A program made the translations under genes and the position numbers. A stretch of 64,000 nucleotides of DNA, taken from Linnemannia elongata. Its lineage: Eukaryota > Mortierellomycota > Mortierellomycetes > Mortierellales > Mortierellaceae. The notes under the pieces were generated by a model. That model did no database searches, was not told the DNA's origin, and saw nothing but the letters and a program-made list of their open reading frames with translations. Shown here in pieces: positions 23,118-37,900 of this stretch. Every line of letters begins with the position of its first letter. Within the stretch, counting starts at the first letter, position 1. The stretch lies in assembly GCA_036320915.1 (NCBI GenBank), contig JAXBDG010000008.1, forward strand, positions 1,860,001 to 1,924,000, in the 5' to 3' direction.

Positions 23118-26090
23118 AACGGGAAGAGGGAGCGGGACAAGGAGCAAGGGGATAGTCTGCACATGGTCACCCGCAATGGTCGCACACACCTCTCACGCAA
23201 GCAGCACAAACAGGGCGCAGAGAGCGGCAGACTTGCCAGCCGCCATCCTTGTATTCACAGCATTGATATATGAACGATGGCGTGTTTATTTCAGATACTG
23301 ACAGTCGGTCTCTTGCTCTCTTCTTCGTCTATGTTTGTTTGGCATGCTCATTTATTGCGCATCAAACATGCTCAGGTTACCAAGGACTATCCTTACGCCG
23401 AGTGCACGAACCAGGCCCAAATCTACAGAAAGGTCTCCCAAGGCATCAAGCCGCAAGCACTCGAGCATGTTCAGGACCCTGAGATCCGAGAGTTCATCGA
23501 TCGTTGTCTGGACCACGATGCGACAACTCGCCCCTCAGCCCAGGAGCTTCTTGACTCGGACTTTTTGAAGCCTTGCGCTGCAGCCTTAACTTCGCCATAC
23601 GGCCTTGACAGCCAAGATATGCTCGACCCTCTGAACCAGCCATCTCTTGTGTATTCGACATCTTCTTCAGTCTCTCTCAACTCTGCCAGTTCGCTACCCA
23701 TTTCTGTGCCAGGCATTATACCATCTAGAATTCAGACTGCGGCCCCGGTCACAGTCGCCCTGCGCCCTGGCACTATACCCGCAGCAGAGTTCACTCTGAC
23801 AACGGTTGATGTCGACAACAAGACATATCACATTCGCTCCAACATCTTGCCGCCTACACCTCCATTGACCAGTCATGTCCTCGAGCCGATTCCTTCCATT
23901 GGAGGTGAAGCCATGCTGTTGGCAGTTGAAGCTGCAGCTGCAGCCAAAAAGTCTCCCACAAGGGCTGCTCCGGCTCATTCTCATGGCGACTCTACCAAGA
24001 TGTGCTTCATCCAGGTCGTACAATATGGAGAGTCCGTTGGAAGCCGCTTGAACCTCAAGATGGAGTGTACTTGCCCTGTTGTTGGCGGAGGGTCTGGACC
24101 TGCTGGCACGCATGAGATCAAGTTCCCTTTCGACACCGATGTTGATACTGTGGAGGAAGTTGTCGCTGAGATGATTCGCGAGCAGATCCTATCTTCTGAA
24201 GACCAAGGCGAGGCCGTCTCCAGGATTCAGGAGCTTGTTACAGCAACCTTGACTGCCAAGCAGGAGGAGGCCAAGAAAACCGCTGAGAGTCTTCACGCAG
24301 TGCTGCCTGTCTCTCAACTTGTCTCCCAGCCCATTACCCAAGGTGCTCTCGCTGGTCTGCCGCCATCGGCCGTTCAGCCTATTCAATCGCCATTGGTTCT
24401 TGAGCGGTCACTGTCACAACAGAGCAAGTCGGGTCTGAATGCCTTGCCTCATATCATGCCAAGGTCGAACCCATCCTCCCCTCCATTGGTCTGGAGAGAA
24501 TCTACCCTGAGCCCTGAGAGCGACCAAGGCTACGCGAGCTCCACCTCTATCAAGCTTCATCAATCAGAGATCCCTATGCCCCCGGCCCCTATCAAGCTTC
24601 ATCAATCAGAGATCCCTATGCCCCCAGCCTCTGTCAAGCTCCACCATTCAGAGATCCCTGTGCCCTTGACGATGATTTCCCCTCCCCTCAAGCCTGTCCA
24701 GCTCCATCCCCTAGCGGCAAAGGAAGTCATGCCAAAGCAAGCGCCTATTGAGGGCAAACCCCGGTCGGTGACCTACTCTGATGTCACACAGCTTTCTCAA
24801 GGCATGCCCCGCTCTCTGTCGCCTTTATTGCAACAACGCAATGCTTCCCGCGGCCCTACAGTAGGACCATCGCGTCCAAAGAGCGTCCATGACGTCAGTT
24901 ACAGGTCTACCTTCCCTGTCTCCCTCGGTCGCAACTTGGTTCCTGACAACACCCCGGCTGCGTCTTCATCCACGCTGCCCAACCCTTCCCTCAAGCCCAT
25001 CGTTGCCAAACCTATTGAGCGATCAAGAAGCAACAGCAACGCCGTCTTTGACAAGGACGAGGACGTCGGCTATACCTCGCCTTTCCGTCACGGAGTGTCA
25101 AGCTCGTCCATCAAGAGCCTAGGTTTCGGTCGCGGCCATGCTCGCTCACCCTCGTGTGACTTGATGTCGTTCATCCCTCAATCCACGGGCGTCCCTACTT
25201 CCTTGCGCATCTTTAACCCACCAGAGGCGTCAACCAACGCTGAATTCAGAGGCAAGGCCCCATCCGAAGCCGGTTACTCAATGGCGGCGCCGATTCCTGC
25301 ATTTGGAAAGGCCATAGTGGGTCGACCTACGAACGCTGCCACCATCGCCTCCAGTGCCCCTGTCACGTCTTTCCTGCTCAGGGAGCCAACACCTCGTTTG
25401 GCGAACGAGTCTTTGACAGCAACATCTCCTCAAGTCCTCAAGGGTGATGCTGTATCACCCCCTGTGGATTCGACACCCGCTGCACAAGGAGCAGGATCGG
25501 ATTCGGGCATTTCCAGTGGAGCATCGAGCCCTGCATCAACCCAGCTGCAAAATCACGCTGTACCCACTGCGACAGAAGTTCCATTCCAGCCTCCAATCGC
25601 TCCACAAGATCTTCTTTCACCCTTCTCTGCGACGTCAATCTCTACTTCATCTCATTCGCATTCTTTGGACCCCATGAGCAGTAGTCTCACCAGCGAGGGA
25701 CTCTATCCGATTTTGATGACGCATGAGGCCAAGAAGAAGATCGAGCTCTGGTCAGACCATGTTCAACAAAAGACCGCGTCGGTCGTATCGGGACCCGAAG
25801 ATCTGCAGCGCGTGCCACATACCGGGTCGCTTCCCTCATCCAGCTGCACAGATATGTCGGACGAGGAGGAAGAAGAGGACGACGAGGACGACGAGGACGA
25901 CGAGGACTTGCGGTTGTTGAAGGAACAGCAGAGGAAAGAGCTGGAGTGGATGCGATTGCAGCATGAGATGCAGTGGGAGGAGATGATGAAGCTGAAGGAG
26001 CAACGCGATAAGACTGGCGAGCCCAGGATGAGAAGGACCAGTCATGTCAGCGGCACGTCCTGGCCTACGACCATGATGGATTCTTTGTAA
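22033..26090 (+). CDS. WNK-type (with-no-lysine) Ser/Thr protein kinase
   Basis: Exons are 22033-22710 and 23376-26090; the intron is GTAAGC...CAG, phase 0, 665 nt. The product is 1130 aa. The kinase domain (about 30-300) lacks the usual VAxK lysine: that site reads VAWN (Asn57). A lysine sits in the glycine loop instead (GEGAYKLVYRA, Lys40), the defining WNK change. HRDLKCDN, DLGLA, the activation segment LGTPEFMAPELYDEKYDEKV and the exon-2 piece KDYPYAECTNQAQIYRKV are all WNK-like. Residues about 435-520 look like the OSR1/PASK C-terminal-like autoinhibitory domain that follows WNK kinases. The long tail is Ser/Pro-rich, holds a 42-bp tandem repeat, an acidic run and a charged helix. WNKs sense chloride and osmotic stress and activate SPAK/OSR1 kinases; fungal partners are unknown to me. 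Confidence 0.9.
22711..23375 (+). other. Long WNK intron with an A30 run
   Basis: At 665 nt this is the longest intron modelled here, against a typical 60-120 nt. It contains A30 at 23086-23115 and no conserved frame. Read-through would stop within about 60 codons and remove the end of the kinase domain, so retention would give a dead truncated protein. Confidence 0.7.
24549..24674 (+). repeat. 42-bp coding tandem repeat, three copies
   Basis: Three head-to-tail copies start at 24549, 24591 and 24633, each encoding a 14-residue unit like IKLHQSEIPMPPAP. Copies 1 and 2 are nearly identical at the DNA level; copy 3 has diverged (VKLHHSEIPVPLTM). The frame is kept. It lies in the disordered kinase tail. 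Confidence 0.92.
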
Positions 26091-27151
26091 CGAAGTCCTC
26101 GTGTCCTCCTTTCTTCCCTTTTGTACTTTCCGGAGTTCTTTCTTTTTCGTTCTTTTTTCACATTGTTTGTCGTCATGGTCTGTAGCCAAGATGGGCTTGT
26201 ACATACCCTTTTGTTTCTACTCCTCGTTCCCTTCCTCTCTTTTCTTTCGCTCCGTTCTTTGGTATTTTTTCTTTGTTGTCCTTTCTGCGCCAGGGTATGT
26301 ATCATAGCAAACTGCAAACTGCAATTTTAATACAAAAAGTTCTTTCTTTCGCCCTTCAAGTGCTGTTCTCCTATATTGCATAATGGTAACACCGCATCCG
26401 TTCTACGAATGTGTTGGGAGGGGCAGAGAACGAATGTTTATCCATTCCGCCTCTCACGTTACTACCCAATTCTTTTCTACTCGTATTGTCGGCGTCCAGA
26501 TTCCGGTTCCCAGGGTTCCAGTTAATGGTTTTAAGAAGCCCCCATACTGGTATTCGTTCAATGAGCATCGGCACGTACAACCTTCTTTTCAATCCCTCTT
26601 CGATTCTCCTCCTTCGTCTGTCCTCCATCATCTTTGCTGTCAATATTTTTGTCGTAGCAAGTAGAGAAGTCTTTTGACCAGAACGCCTCTGGTTTTGTTA
26701 CTACCCTTTCTTTTCATTCTGCTTTTCGCCACTATTCGTCTTACCTTTTGTCTTTTCTCCACCCCTCACCTCTCCTTTCTTGCTTACATCGTCCTTTACG
26801 CCACTATCACATTACACATCGACACGGGTCACCAGAGCGTGCCGGACTGACTTTTGCTACTCGCCACCTCCTTGTCTAGCCTCGACCGATCCACTCAACC
26901 ACTCATTCGCCGCTCTTTGTTCTCCTTTTCTTTCCATGCAACCAACAAGTACAACCAATTAACCCCTAACCAACCAACAAAGAGCTGCAGCGCACAGCAA
27001 AATTTCTCACCACATTTTCATCAAGAGCGTTCATCAAAAACCAACCCCTCTTCCGCTCCTCTCTCATTCCTTCTTTCTTGGCACCCCTCCCTTCCTTTGT
27101 CCCCCTCCACCCCCCATCCCTTCGGCACCCGAGTTCTTGGAAAACAGAGAA
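26091..27151. promoter_or_regulatory. WNK 3' flank and C/T-rich leader of the 7TM gene
   Basis: No gene is supported in this 1.06 kb. The first 250 bp are T-rich 3' UTR. From about 26690 to 27130 the + strand is C/T- and C/A-rich, leading into the ATG at 27152. Confidence 0.45.
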
Positions 27152-28227
27152 ATGAAGGGCGAGATGGAGATCATCTATGTGATTCTCGAATACGTCAGCA
27201 TCATCCTTTTCCTCTTCCTCCTCGGCCACTGCATCGCACGGTCTATCAACTATACCCTCCAAGTCTTCTGCCTCATCGCCATCTTCAACAACATCAACGA
27301 ATCCTTCCTACTTTTCATTCATGACCACAACCAGGACCTGAGCGCTTCGACCTATGGGACTCCTGGATGCACCGTCTCGGCGTTCTTTGAACAGTTCTTG
27401 CCGTTGATGATGACTTGCTTGGCGAGTTGCATGGCGTTTAATATCTGGTACCAGGTCGTACTAAAGGCCAGATTTACAGAGCGACAATTGGTCAAGTGGT
27501 ATTGTTTGTTTTCGGTGGTGGTGTCATCGGTGGCGACTTGTGTAGCGGTGGTGCTGTTGAAGGACCAGCCGTACTTTTCGGCGTTCCCGAGGCAGTTTTA
27601 CTGCAACCTTGCAGATAGTGCAGTGACGAAGGGGACGTTTGCGGGGCCAATGCTTGTTGTCGCCATCCCTGGCATTCTCCTCTCACGTAAGTTTTTCTCC
27701 TGCATTTGTTTGCTGTTGAGAGGGGTGATACTGGGCTCACAGGGTAGCCGCTCTGGTACTTTTTTTTTTTTTTTTTGTTGTTATTGTTGTCTTGCTTTGT
27801 TCATTTCTTTGTAGTTGAATGTCTTGAATCCTTTTGACCCATTGTGTGCTTGACGAGTTACAGGAAAGCAAAAAAATAAAGGCCGTTTTTACTAATAGTT
27901 ATGCGTTCATGTTTTTTTGTGGTTGCGGAATGGATTAGTCCACACGGCGATCTACCTTGTGCAGCACTATGTCTTTGTCCGAAAGACTCTTGTCCTTACC
28001 TTGACACCTTCTTCGCACGTAGTCATTGAACCCAGGTGAGCACACATAACCTCCTTCCCCTTTTCAAGTTTGTCGCACAAACATAAAGTGGACCAGACCA
28101 GTTGACTTGATCTGTGCGTCGTCAAGAGATTCGAGGTTTAGAGAAGAAAAAAAACCAACTCACCACTCAATTTTGATCCTGTACCTTCTCCCTCCTTTCT
28201 CACTTTTAACATCTTTCTCATACCCAC

Positions 28228-28261
<34 letters not shown>

Positions 28262-29352
28262 GTCATTGCATCCGCCTGCTGGTATTCTGCCTCTCAATCG
28301 GAATCATCGTCATCATGGCCGTCCTCCAAGTCCTTGTAGAACCCAAAACCTCCAAAAACCGAGAAATCAAACCCACAACCCCATCCGCACCCGCCACGAA
28401 CGCGAACCGACAAGATAACCGGAATCTGGTCATGTTTTCAGAATTCAGTGGGAGCCTTGTAGGGTTCTTTGCATTCTTGATCTTTGGAACGACGCAGGAT
28501 GCATTTGAGACTTTGAAGGGGATTTTTTGTTGTTGTTGGAGGGTTGGAGGGTGTTGTGGAAGGGGTGGTGGTGGTGGTGGTTGGGAGGAGTATTGGCGTA
28601 GCAGTAGTAGCGGTGGTAGTAGTAGATCGAGGGACGGACAGGATATGGGTGATACCGTCTACAACTACAAGAGTCATGAAACTTTTAGTCAGGATAATAT
28701 CGGCGGCAATGATGACAACGACGACGGGATCAACTACTCGCGTAATTATACAGAGTTGTATTTGGGTAGCAACAATAATGATGACCTTGGCGCTTACAGA
28801 TACCCCAGCTCAGACAGTACACAGTTCAACAACAATACATTTGGCAGACAGTTCAGGGTCAACAACAACAACAACAACAACAACAACATCACCACCACCA
28901 GCGGTGGCCACAGCGAAGGCAACAGCAACACCGCCTTTGCAACCACAACCACAACCGCCGACACCACAACAACCGCCACGTCAAAGAATACCCAAAACAA
29001 CAGCAACGGTAAAAACAGGAAGACGACGAGTACTAGTAGGAGTAGTAGTAGTAGACGGATATCGATTGTTGGCTCCTTACCACCTCCGCCTTTGAAACCC
29101 CTCCCGGAAAAACCGACCTTCCAGGAACTCATGTTGTACGACTATTATCATACCAACCATAATAACAACAAGAGCAAGAGCTACAGCAAGAGCAACAAAA
29201 GCAACAAGAGCAGCAAGCGCAGCAGCAACCGTAGGGGGCGCAGGACTGATGACGATCTCGAGTCAGGGTTGGCCTCTGACTTGTTGCAACTACCACCGCT
29301 GTCACCACTATCTTTACTTCCACCGCCACGCGCAGTTTATTCACCTAGATAA
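27152..29352 (+). CDS. Seven-transmembrane, GPCR-like membrane protein
   Basis: Exons are 27152-27686, 27939-28035 and 28263-29352, with phases 1 and 2 and GT...AG introns. The product is 573 aa; an upstream in-frame TTG was rejected in favour of ATG. I count seven hydrophobic helices: IIYVILEYVSIILFLFLLG, LQVFCLIAIFNNINESFLLF, FLPLMMTCLASCMAFNIWYQ, LVKWYCLFSVVVSSVATCVA, FAGPMLVVAIPGILLSLHTA (crossing the first splice site), CIRLLVFCLSIGIIVIMAVL, and LVGFFAFLIFGTTQ. A short extracellular N-terminus, Cys residues in the loops and a long hydrophilic tail fit a GPCR. The tail starts with a Cys/Trp/Gly cluster (IFCCCW, GGCCGRG), possibly palmitoylated, then Asn/Thr/Ser/Lys tracts. I cannot place it in a named fungal GPCR class. 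It converges with the GSNO reductase gene, 245 bp apart. Confidence 0.82.
28229..28262 (+). other. A31 run used as 3' splice region (7TM intron 2)
   Basis: Intron 2 of the 7TM gene (28036-28262) ends in 31 adenines followed by TAG, where a pyrimidine tract would be expected. The reading frame across the junction (phase 2, giving PSHCIRLL) strongly supports this acceptor. Confidence 0.75.
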
Positions 29353-29597
29353 TAATAAAAAACACAATAACAAAAGAGCGTACACTTCTTCGCCAGGAAA
29401 TGCCTTCTTAATCGCAAAGGAAGTCGTGATTCACTCATTTGGAGCTATTAGCAGGAATTCTCGGCCATTGTATGCACCGTTTTTGTTTTCGTTTTTGTTT
29501 TCGCTTTTGTTTTTATTCTTCAAATAGTGGGAGGTGCAAACACTTGCTATAATTTCAATGACAAAGAAGTTCTTCTGACGTCGAACAGAACAACTTC

Positions 29598-31699
<2,102 letters not shown>

Positions 31700-31948
31700 G
31701 TTGATTAGAGTGTGTAAAGTGAGTGGAGTTGGAGAGAGAGTGTGTGAACAACGAAGCTCAACCGTCGGAGAGTTTTTATGCCTGCAAAAATGGCGCCCTT
31801 TGGAACAGCTTGCAGGGTCACGTGTAGTCAGTAGTCCATGCTAGCCGATCTTTTCGATTACCCACAAGATACAGTTAGAGTTCCGGATAGGCTGTAATTC
31901 GTTGTAAAGAAAGGTGTATGATAGCATTTATTATTATGGTTATGAGAG
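31700..31948 (-). promoter_or_regulatory. GSNO reductase promoter with CACGTG
   Basis: This 249-bp gap holds the 3' UTR of the GBF1 gene and the promoter of the dehydrogenase. A palindromic CACGTG lies at 31819-31824. The region from 31725 has GA/CT repeats. Confidence 0.45.
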
Positions 31949-34900
31949 TCAAAGAAGACTAGATTCATCCTCGTGAGAAAGTTGCTGCTCCTGTTGTTGC
32001 TGTTGGTCGATGGCGTGGTCCAAGCCAGCAACCACATCCGATGTCTGGGTGCTTGGGCTCTCCTGTGCAACAGCAACGCCAGCGTCAACACTCGGTGATG
32101 ATGCAGATGTAGGGGGTCCCGAAGCGGGCTTCTGCCCTGCCGAATCGGTTGCACCAGTGCCCGAGAACAGCGTCTTGCCTACGCCCATCATCAACGCTGC
32201 ATAGGACGATCCAGACTCTGAGGATTGAGGGGGGAAGACCTCGGCCTTGAGGTTGGGCAAGAACTTGTTGATCCTGTTCCATGTTACGTTCCACAAGTTG
32301 CCAGGCATGTCGGCCATCGACTCGGAGAAGGTATCCGAGGTAGACATAACCAACAAGCAGTTCTTGAGAGACTCAGGAACAGCCTCGTACTATGTACAAA
32401 GAAAAGTCAGGTACAAGTTAATTATTTTTGTTTCCAGTAGCAACTTGAATAGTGGCAAAGCCCAAGGTAAAAGGATCATTGTCAATATACCAATTGGTCA
32501 CTCTGGGCAGTCTGCATAAATGCATCCATGTAGTCCAGAACATTCATCCAGAGTGCTTGAAGTCCCTCCCACTCCAAGAGGCGGAAGTAGTAATGCAAGA
32601 AGGTCTTGCAGACGATGGCACAGGCCTTACTACGCGTCTCCTCAAAGCCTGCGGGGTCCTGCTGAACGATCTCGGGTCTCAAAAGATCCTCCAACAGCTT
32701 GAAAAGGACCTTGTCAAAGACGACAACCCACTCTGAAATCTTGTCCGTCACAATCTCGGGCAGAAGCAACGCGCGCTGGAGGTAAATCATTGCGTGGTTG
32801 CGCACCTCGCGACATGGGTTGGAGCACTGCTGAGTGAGGCCAACCAAGATTGGGAACCAGTAGGCAGACCAGGTCAACTCGGGGTTCATCTTGGACTGCG
32901 TGATCAAGCGAGGAGCCTGGCTGTGCAGCTTGTACAGCATCTCCACAGCCTTCTTGGCACGCTCCACTGCGTTCGCCTGGGCCTTGGACATATGGCTCTT
33001 GTGTCCTCGCTGTCCGCTCTCCTGCTTCAAGACTCCATCAGCACCAACGGCACCGGCGGCTGCAAAGCGGATCAACAGGTCGACGCAGTCAGCATAATTC
33101 TCAACGCTCACGTTCTCGCCATCGTTCTCAGCGACAAACATGCTGATTGCCTCAAATGAGTACTTAGCGGCTTCAGGGTGATTGGATGTCGAGGACAAGA
33201 GGGCAAAGAGAACATCCCAGTTCAAGTTGGGCCGAACGCAGGAAGTGTCTGCCTTGAGCAAGTTCAAGACTCCAGCCATCATCTGTTCAGCCACCTCGGG
33301 GACAACATCGATGGGCAATCCAAGCAGCAGATCCAGAGCGTCAAGCACCTCCTTCGACATGTCGTCTTTGTGGGCCAAGCGAATACACAGTCTTAAAAGT
33401 CCAACAACGGCGCGCTCCACCAACAACACACTCTGAGAACCAGCCTCGCGAATGATATCACTCAAGTGCTCAAAGACAATGGGCCAAAGGGCCTGAACGC
33501 GGTACCGGTTCTGGACAGTCAAGCTGATCATGAGCTCAAGGAAGAACACGCTGGCGGGGTTGTAGAGCTTGGAGGGCGTAGGGGGCTTAGTGGTCTTGAC
33601 GACAGAATTGCCATCAGCTACAAACTTGATGGCCTCCATCAGCTGTGTCAATGGCAAGTCCTCGAGAAGGCGAATGTCGGTAAAGAGCTCTTCCAAGCGA
33701 CAAGCAGCAACGCAGTCGGCGGTGCAGCGAGTCGACTCGATCTCCTCGGGGGTTGGTTCCTCGCGGGCGGTCTCATAGGAGTAGGACGATGATAGGAGGT
33801 ATGAAGAAAGTGTTGAGAGTAGGGAGCTGTCCTGGCGCACCTTGTCCTTGACTTCAGGCACGACGGGTGCTTTCAACAGAATCATGGTCGTACCAGCCAG
33901 AAAATCCTCTACCTCCAGCATCGATCCGGGAAGGAGGGAGTTGACAAAGAGGTTCTTGATAATTTCCAAGATTGGTTTCCAGCCCGAGCGGATCATATTG
34001 CCATGTTCGTTGGCGACTCCAAAGGCGACGACGGCTGCCAATTGACCCTTGTAGCTCTTTCCAAACTGAACGGCGAGGTCGCTGACAGTAATGGTCGTGC
34101 CTTCGACGACGACATCCCGGTTGTCTGCAGGGTTGTGAGGAGTGTCCAGCAATCCAGTCATCCTTGCAAGCGACATAGTAATGCGGTCAAAGATATCGGG
34201 GAGTTTGAAGTGTGCAGCCAGAATAGCGCACTGGTAATATCCCGTAAGTGACTTTTGGAGCGTCGCATCATCCTGGGCCATGTTGAATGCTAGTTGATGC
34301 ATGTCAAAAGCGATAAACATGTTAAATGCTGTCGCCTTTACCATTCATTTTCACAACCATGCAATGAAATCTTGCAGCCGGCGTTTACTTACCATACGAA
34401 ATTGCAGACATGATGGGCTTCCAAGAGGATGTAAAGAGCTCCTTATCGTACATGGCGGTGTTGGACACTGTGAGAGGTCCTGCGGTTTCGGCTCTGTGCA
34501 AAAGTTCCTTCCATGCATAGTTGAATCCGAGTTGACCCTCGTGTTCCTGAGGCAAAACGATCTCGCGCTTGCGGATGGCCTCAAAGATCTCGGCTAAGTA
34601 CTCTGGAGGAAAGTTTTCGCCGTTGTTGACGCCCTTCAAGTTCTTGGAGAACTGCTCAAGGGACATGCGTCCCTTGACCACGCGGTTGTGCTGGTCCGTG
34701 TTCAACATGACGACAGCATATCCGAGAATAAAAGCTGCGTCCTGAGATGCGATTGCTCTGGGCTTGGTGGCAAAGTAAGTAGCTGCGAACAATTCCATGA
34801 TACGCTCGATCTGCTGTGATTCTCCGGGCAGGCGGAATGTCTCCAAAAGCTCGCGAAGTGACTCATCCAGACGCTTTCCGTTGAAATCGAACAACTGGAT

Positions 34901-37900
34901 AAACTGCTTGAGAACCTCCGAGTTGGCGGGCTTGGCGAGGTACTCGCCCAAAAGGCTCTTGCTAAGACGAGTGCTAGTCTTGAGGAACATGGCAACGCCA
35001 GCTGGATCGTTCAAGCTTGAGATCATCTTGTTTGCCTCTAAGAACACAAGGCCAGCCTTGGGGTTCTTGTCGAATTTAGCGGCACCCTCGACCAGAATCT
35101 CCTTCTGCTGGCGGCGCTTGAACAGGGTATCATATGAATCCAGATCGCGGTCCAGAATCTCGGCTTCCTCCTATTCATTTGATAAATATGCCTTCGGTTA
35201 CTTCAAAATCCTTGCTAGGGAGTGCATTTGCCGTGCCAAGGTGGTTTTTGTCCCATGTTTTACCTTCGGAATGGATAGGCGGTCAACCATATGGTTAATA
35301 AAGAGCAACAGTGAATCCATGCAAAGCATGTGCGAGTTGCTGGCGGAATATGTGGTCGATTCCGGAAATGAGTTCTAGGCGGGCGTCAATACAATACAAT
35401 AGTCATAGTTAGTTCCCGCATGTGCTGTGATAGTAGCCAACTATTCCAATCTCCAGAAGGCAAGAGTGAGCTATTACCCTTGTCAAGAACTTGACCATAT
35501 CCTGGAACAAATCACAAGTATCCAGACCACAGTCATAGTTGACCCAGAGGTCAACCATGAACGTAGGCGCGCGAGCAAACTGGCCCAGACACTCCAAAAG
35601 AAGCTCGCGGACTTCTCCATGTGCAGTTGTGAGTTCAACCTTTTCACCCTTGGAGCTCTTGACAGAAGGGCTCGGTGATCCAGCACGAGAACTGTTTTCG
35701 GGCTCAGGGGTGACAATGGGCCGTGGGGGTTCGCCAAAGTCAGGGTTAAAGGGAAGGGGCTTAACAGCAAACGCTGGGGGGCTCAAACGATCCAGCAAAA
35801 AGGAGAGGAAGAGCTCCTGTTGCAACTTCAAGTGGGTCTTCATGGTGTCAAAGACGGTCGAAATCACGCGCAGGGTCAATGCCAAAATTGTGATGTTATC
35901 AGTCCTGGCAAGCTAAGAAGATTTTGAAGAAAAGAGATAGGGGTGAGTCGACAATGCGGATCAAATTACTACCTTGGATTGCACAGATAGGAGATGGCAG
36001 AGGAATATGACGCATACTTGAAACAGATGCTTGCACATATCGTCGGATACAAGGGCCATAAGGGCATGAAACTTGGTGATACTCCTGCCGCCTGCCTCCA
36101 ATGCGACGTCCAAAATGCTCAAGGCCATCAAACGCATGCGATCCGTGTGTTGCTGGTCTTGGGGGTTCAATAGCGAGATCAAGACGCGCAGGAGTTCTCG
36201 GATCGAAGGAAGACCGTAGGATTTTGGTGCTAAATGAGGACACAAGATAAATTCTATGAGTATCAAGACGCGCCACGAGGTTTAGAAACTTGGGAATCGT
36301 CATTGTGGTAGCATGCAGTTGGTTTACGTTCAACTTCGAGAAGGGTCTCGGCGGATTCGGGATCGTTGTTCAATGTGGCGTTCTCCTTCTCATTTTCTTG
36401 CTGCTTTTCTCGCTCATCTGAGTCAGTCTTGGACTTTTCTGATAAAAGAGCCTCGGCTTCCGTTTCCACAGTTGCAGGATTATGATTGATGGTGAGATCG
36501 ACCTGATCTGTGCTGTCCTGCATGCTGGCGGGCTGAACAAGGATGGTCTCGCTATCTTCTGCCTCTGCTGATTCACCTTCGGCCGATTCTATGGGAACAG
36601 GGATGGTGCGAAGCCTAGTCAAGGAAAAAGGTGACTCCATAATTAGATTTGACGATTTCCAGATGTCTTCACAGTGGCATGCAGGGGCGCTCCATGCGTA
36701 TTCACATACTTTTCAAACATTGTCTGTGTGATGACTGTCATGGTGTGTTCTGCGGATTTTCTCAACATTTCTATTGAAGGGCCAATAAAAATAAGCGCCT
36801 GGTTAGTGTCCGCAGGTAGCAGCTTCGCCCGATGGGGATAGAAATAAACAAAACCCGTGCAGGTCGGTTGCTATACCGCTCAATTGAAGTTGACAGCACA
36901 TGCTGAGTCCGGTCTCGATCATGGAACAAACGGATTCGTCGCTCAGAGTGCTTCCTGGACCGCTGGTCAAGGCAATACGTAACACCTGAAGAATCTTCAA
37001 AAGGACGATCTCATCCGAAACAGAATCGCTAGCCTCGAACTTGCAATGGGTTGCCGCCACTGCCAACCGCTGCATCGCATGGGAGACATTAGGCGAGTCC
37101 TTGTCTATGTGATGTGTGGGAGATCGAATCGTCAGCACATGTAGTCACGGGTCATATCTACAGCCACAGAAGACAGGTTCAATATAGCATACGTCTACGA
37201 ACTTACTGATGATCTTGTACATGAGAAACTTCTCCACCGAGGTCAGTGCTGCACCAGTGATGGGTCCATTGGTATCGCCTGACTGAATGACCTGGAGGAA
37301 GGGTTCGAGCAATGCGACAGCATCCATGTCCTTGGCAGCTATTGTTCGCAAAGGGTGTAATTGGCGTTAAAGGCTGCAAATGCGATCCAAGCTTCAGTAC
37401 ACTGTCCTGAACATCCCAGACACTTACTAGTTGTGGTGGCAAGGCGAGACCGCAGTTCATTAAACCCGACCATGAGGGGACTCTCCTATTACGTTGATGA
37501 GAATAAGAAACGAAGGCCGAAAAGAACATGTCAGAAGGCAAGGTTGATACATATTTGACACAATCGAGCACGAGCTATTTAGAGGCGTACCTGGTTGCGG
37601 TAGGTGCCGTCTTTCTGGTTCTCACGTCCACGTAGACCCATGTTCATACCAAGGCTGCCCATACTCATTCCGCTGACGCTCATTCCAGACCAACGCGAGT
37701 TTCGTCGCATGGCACTTGTGACAGAGATGATTTCGGCATGGATGAGATGAGACCACTGGAGTTCATATCCTGGCGTATCGTCCTCTTCCTGGAGAATGCT
37801 CTGGCGAGACCGTTGTGTGGTCAGTCTATTGGCAAGAGTGTTGGTTTGTGAAGTTGATGAGGCAGAGGCTGGTGCTGGGGAGGCCGAGGCAGTCAGGGGG

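Noticed and set aside
27137..27151. Earlier start for the 7TM gene
   Set aside because: The upstream in-frame codon is TTG; the ATG at 27152 is the first proper start.
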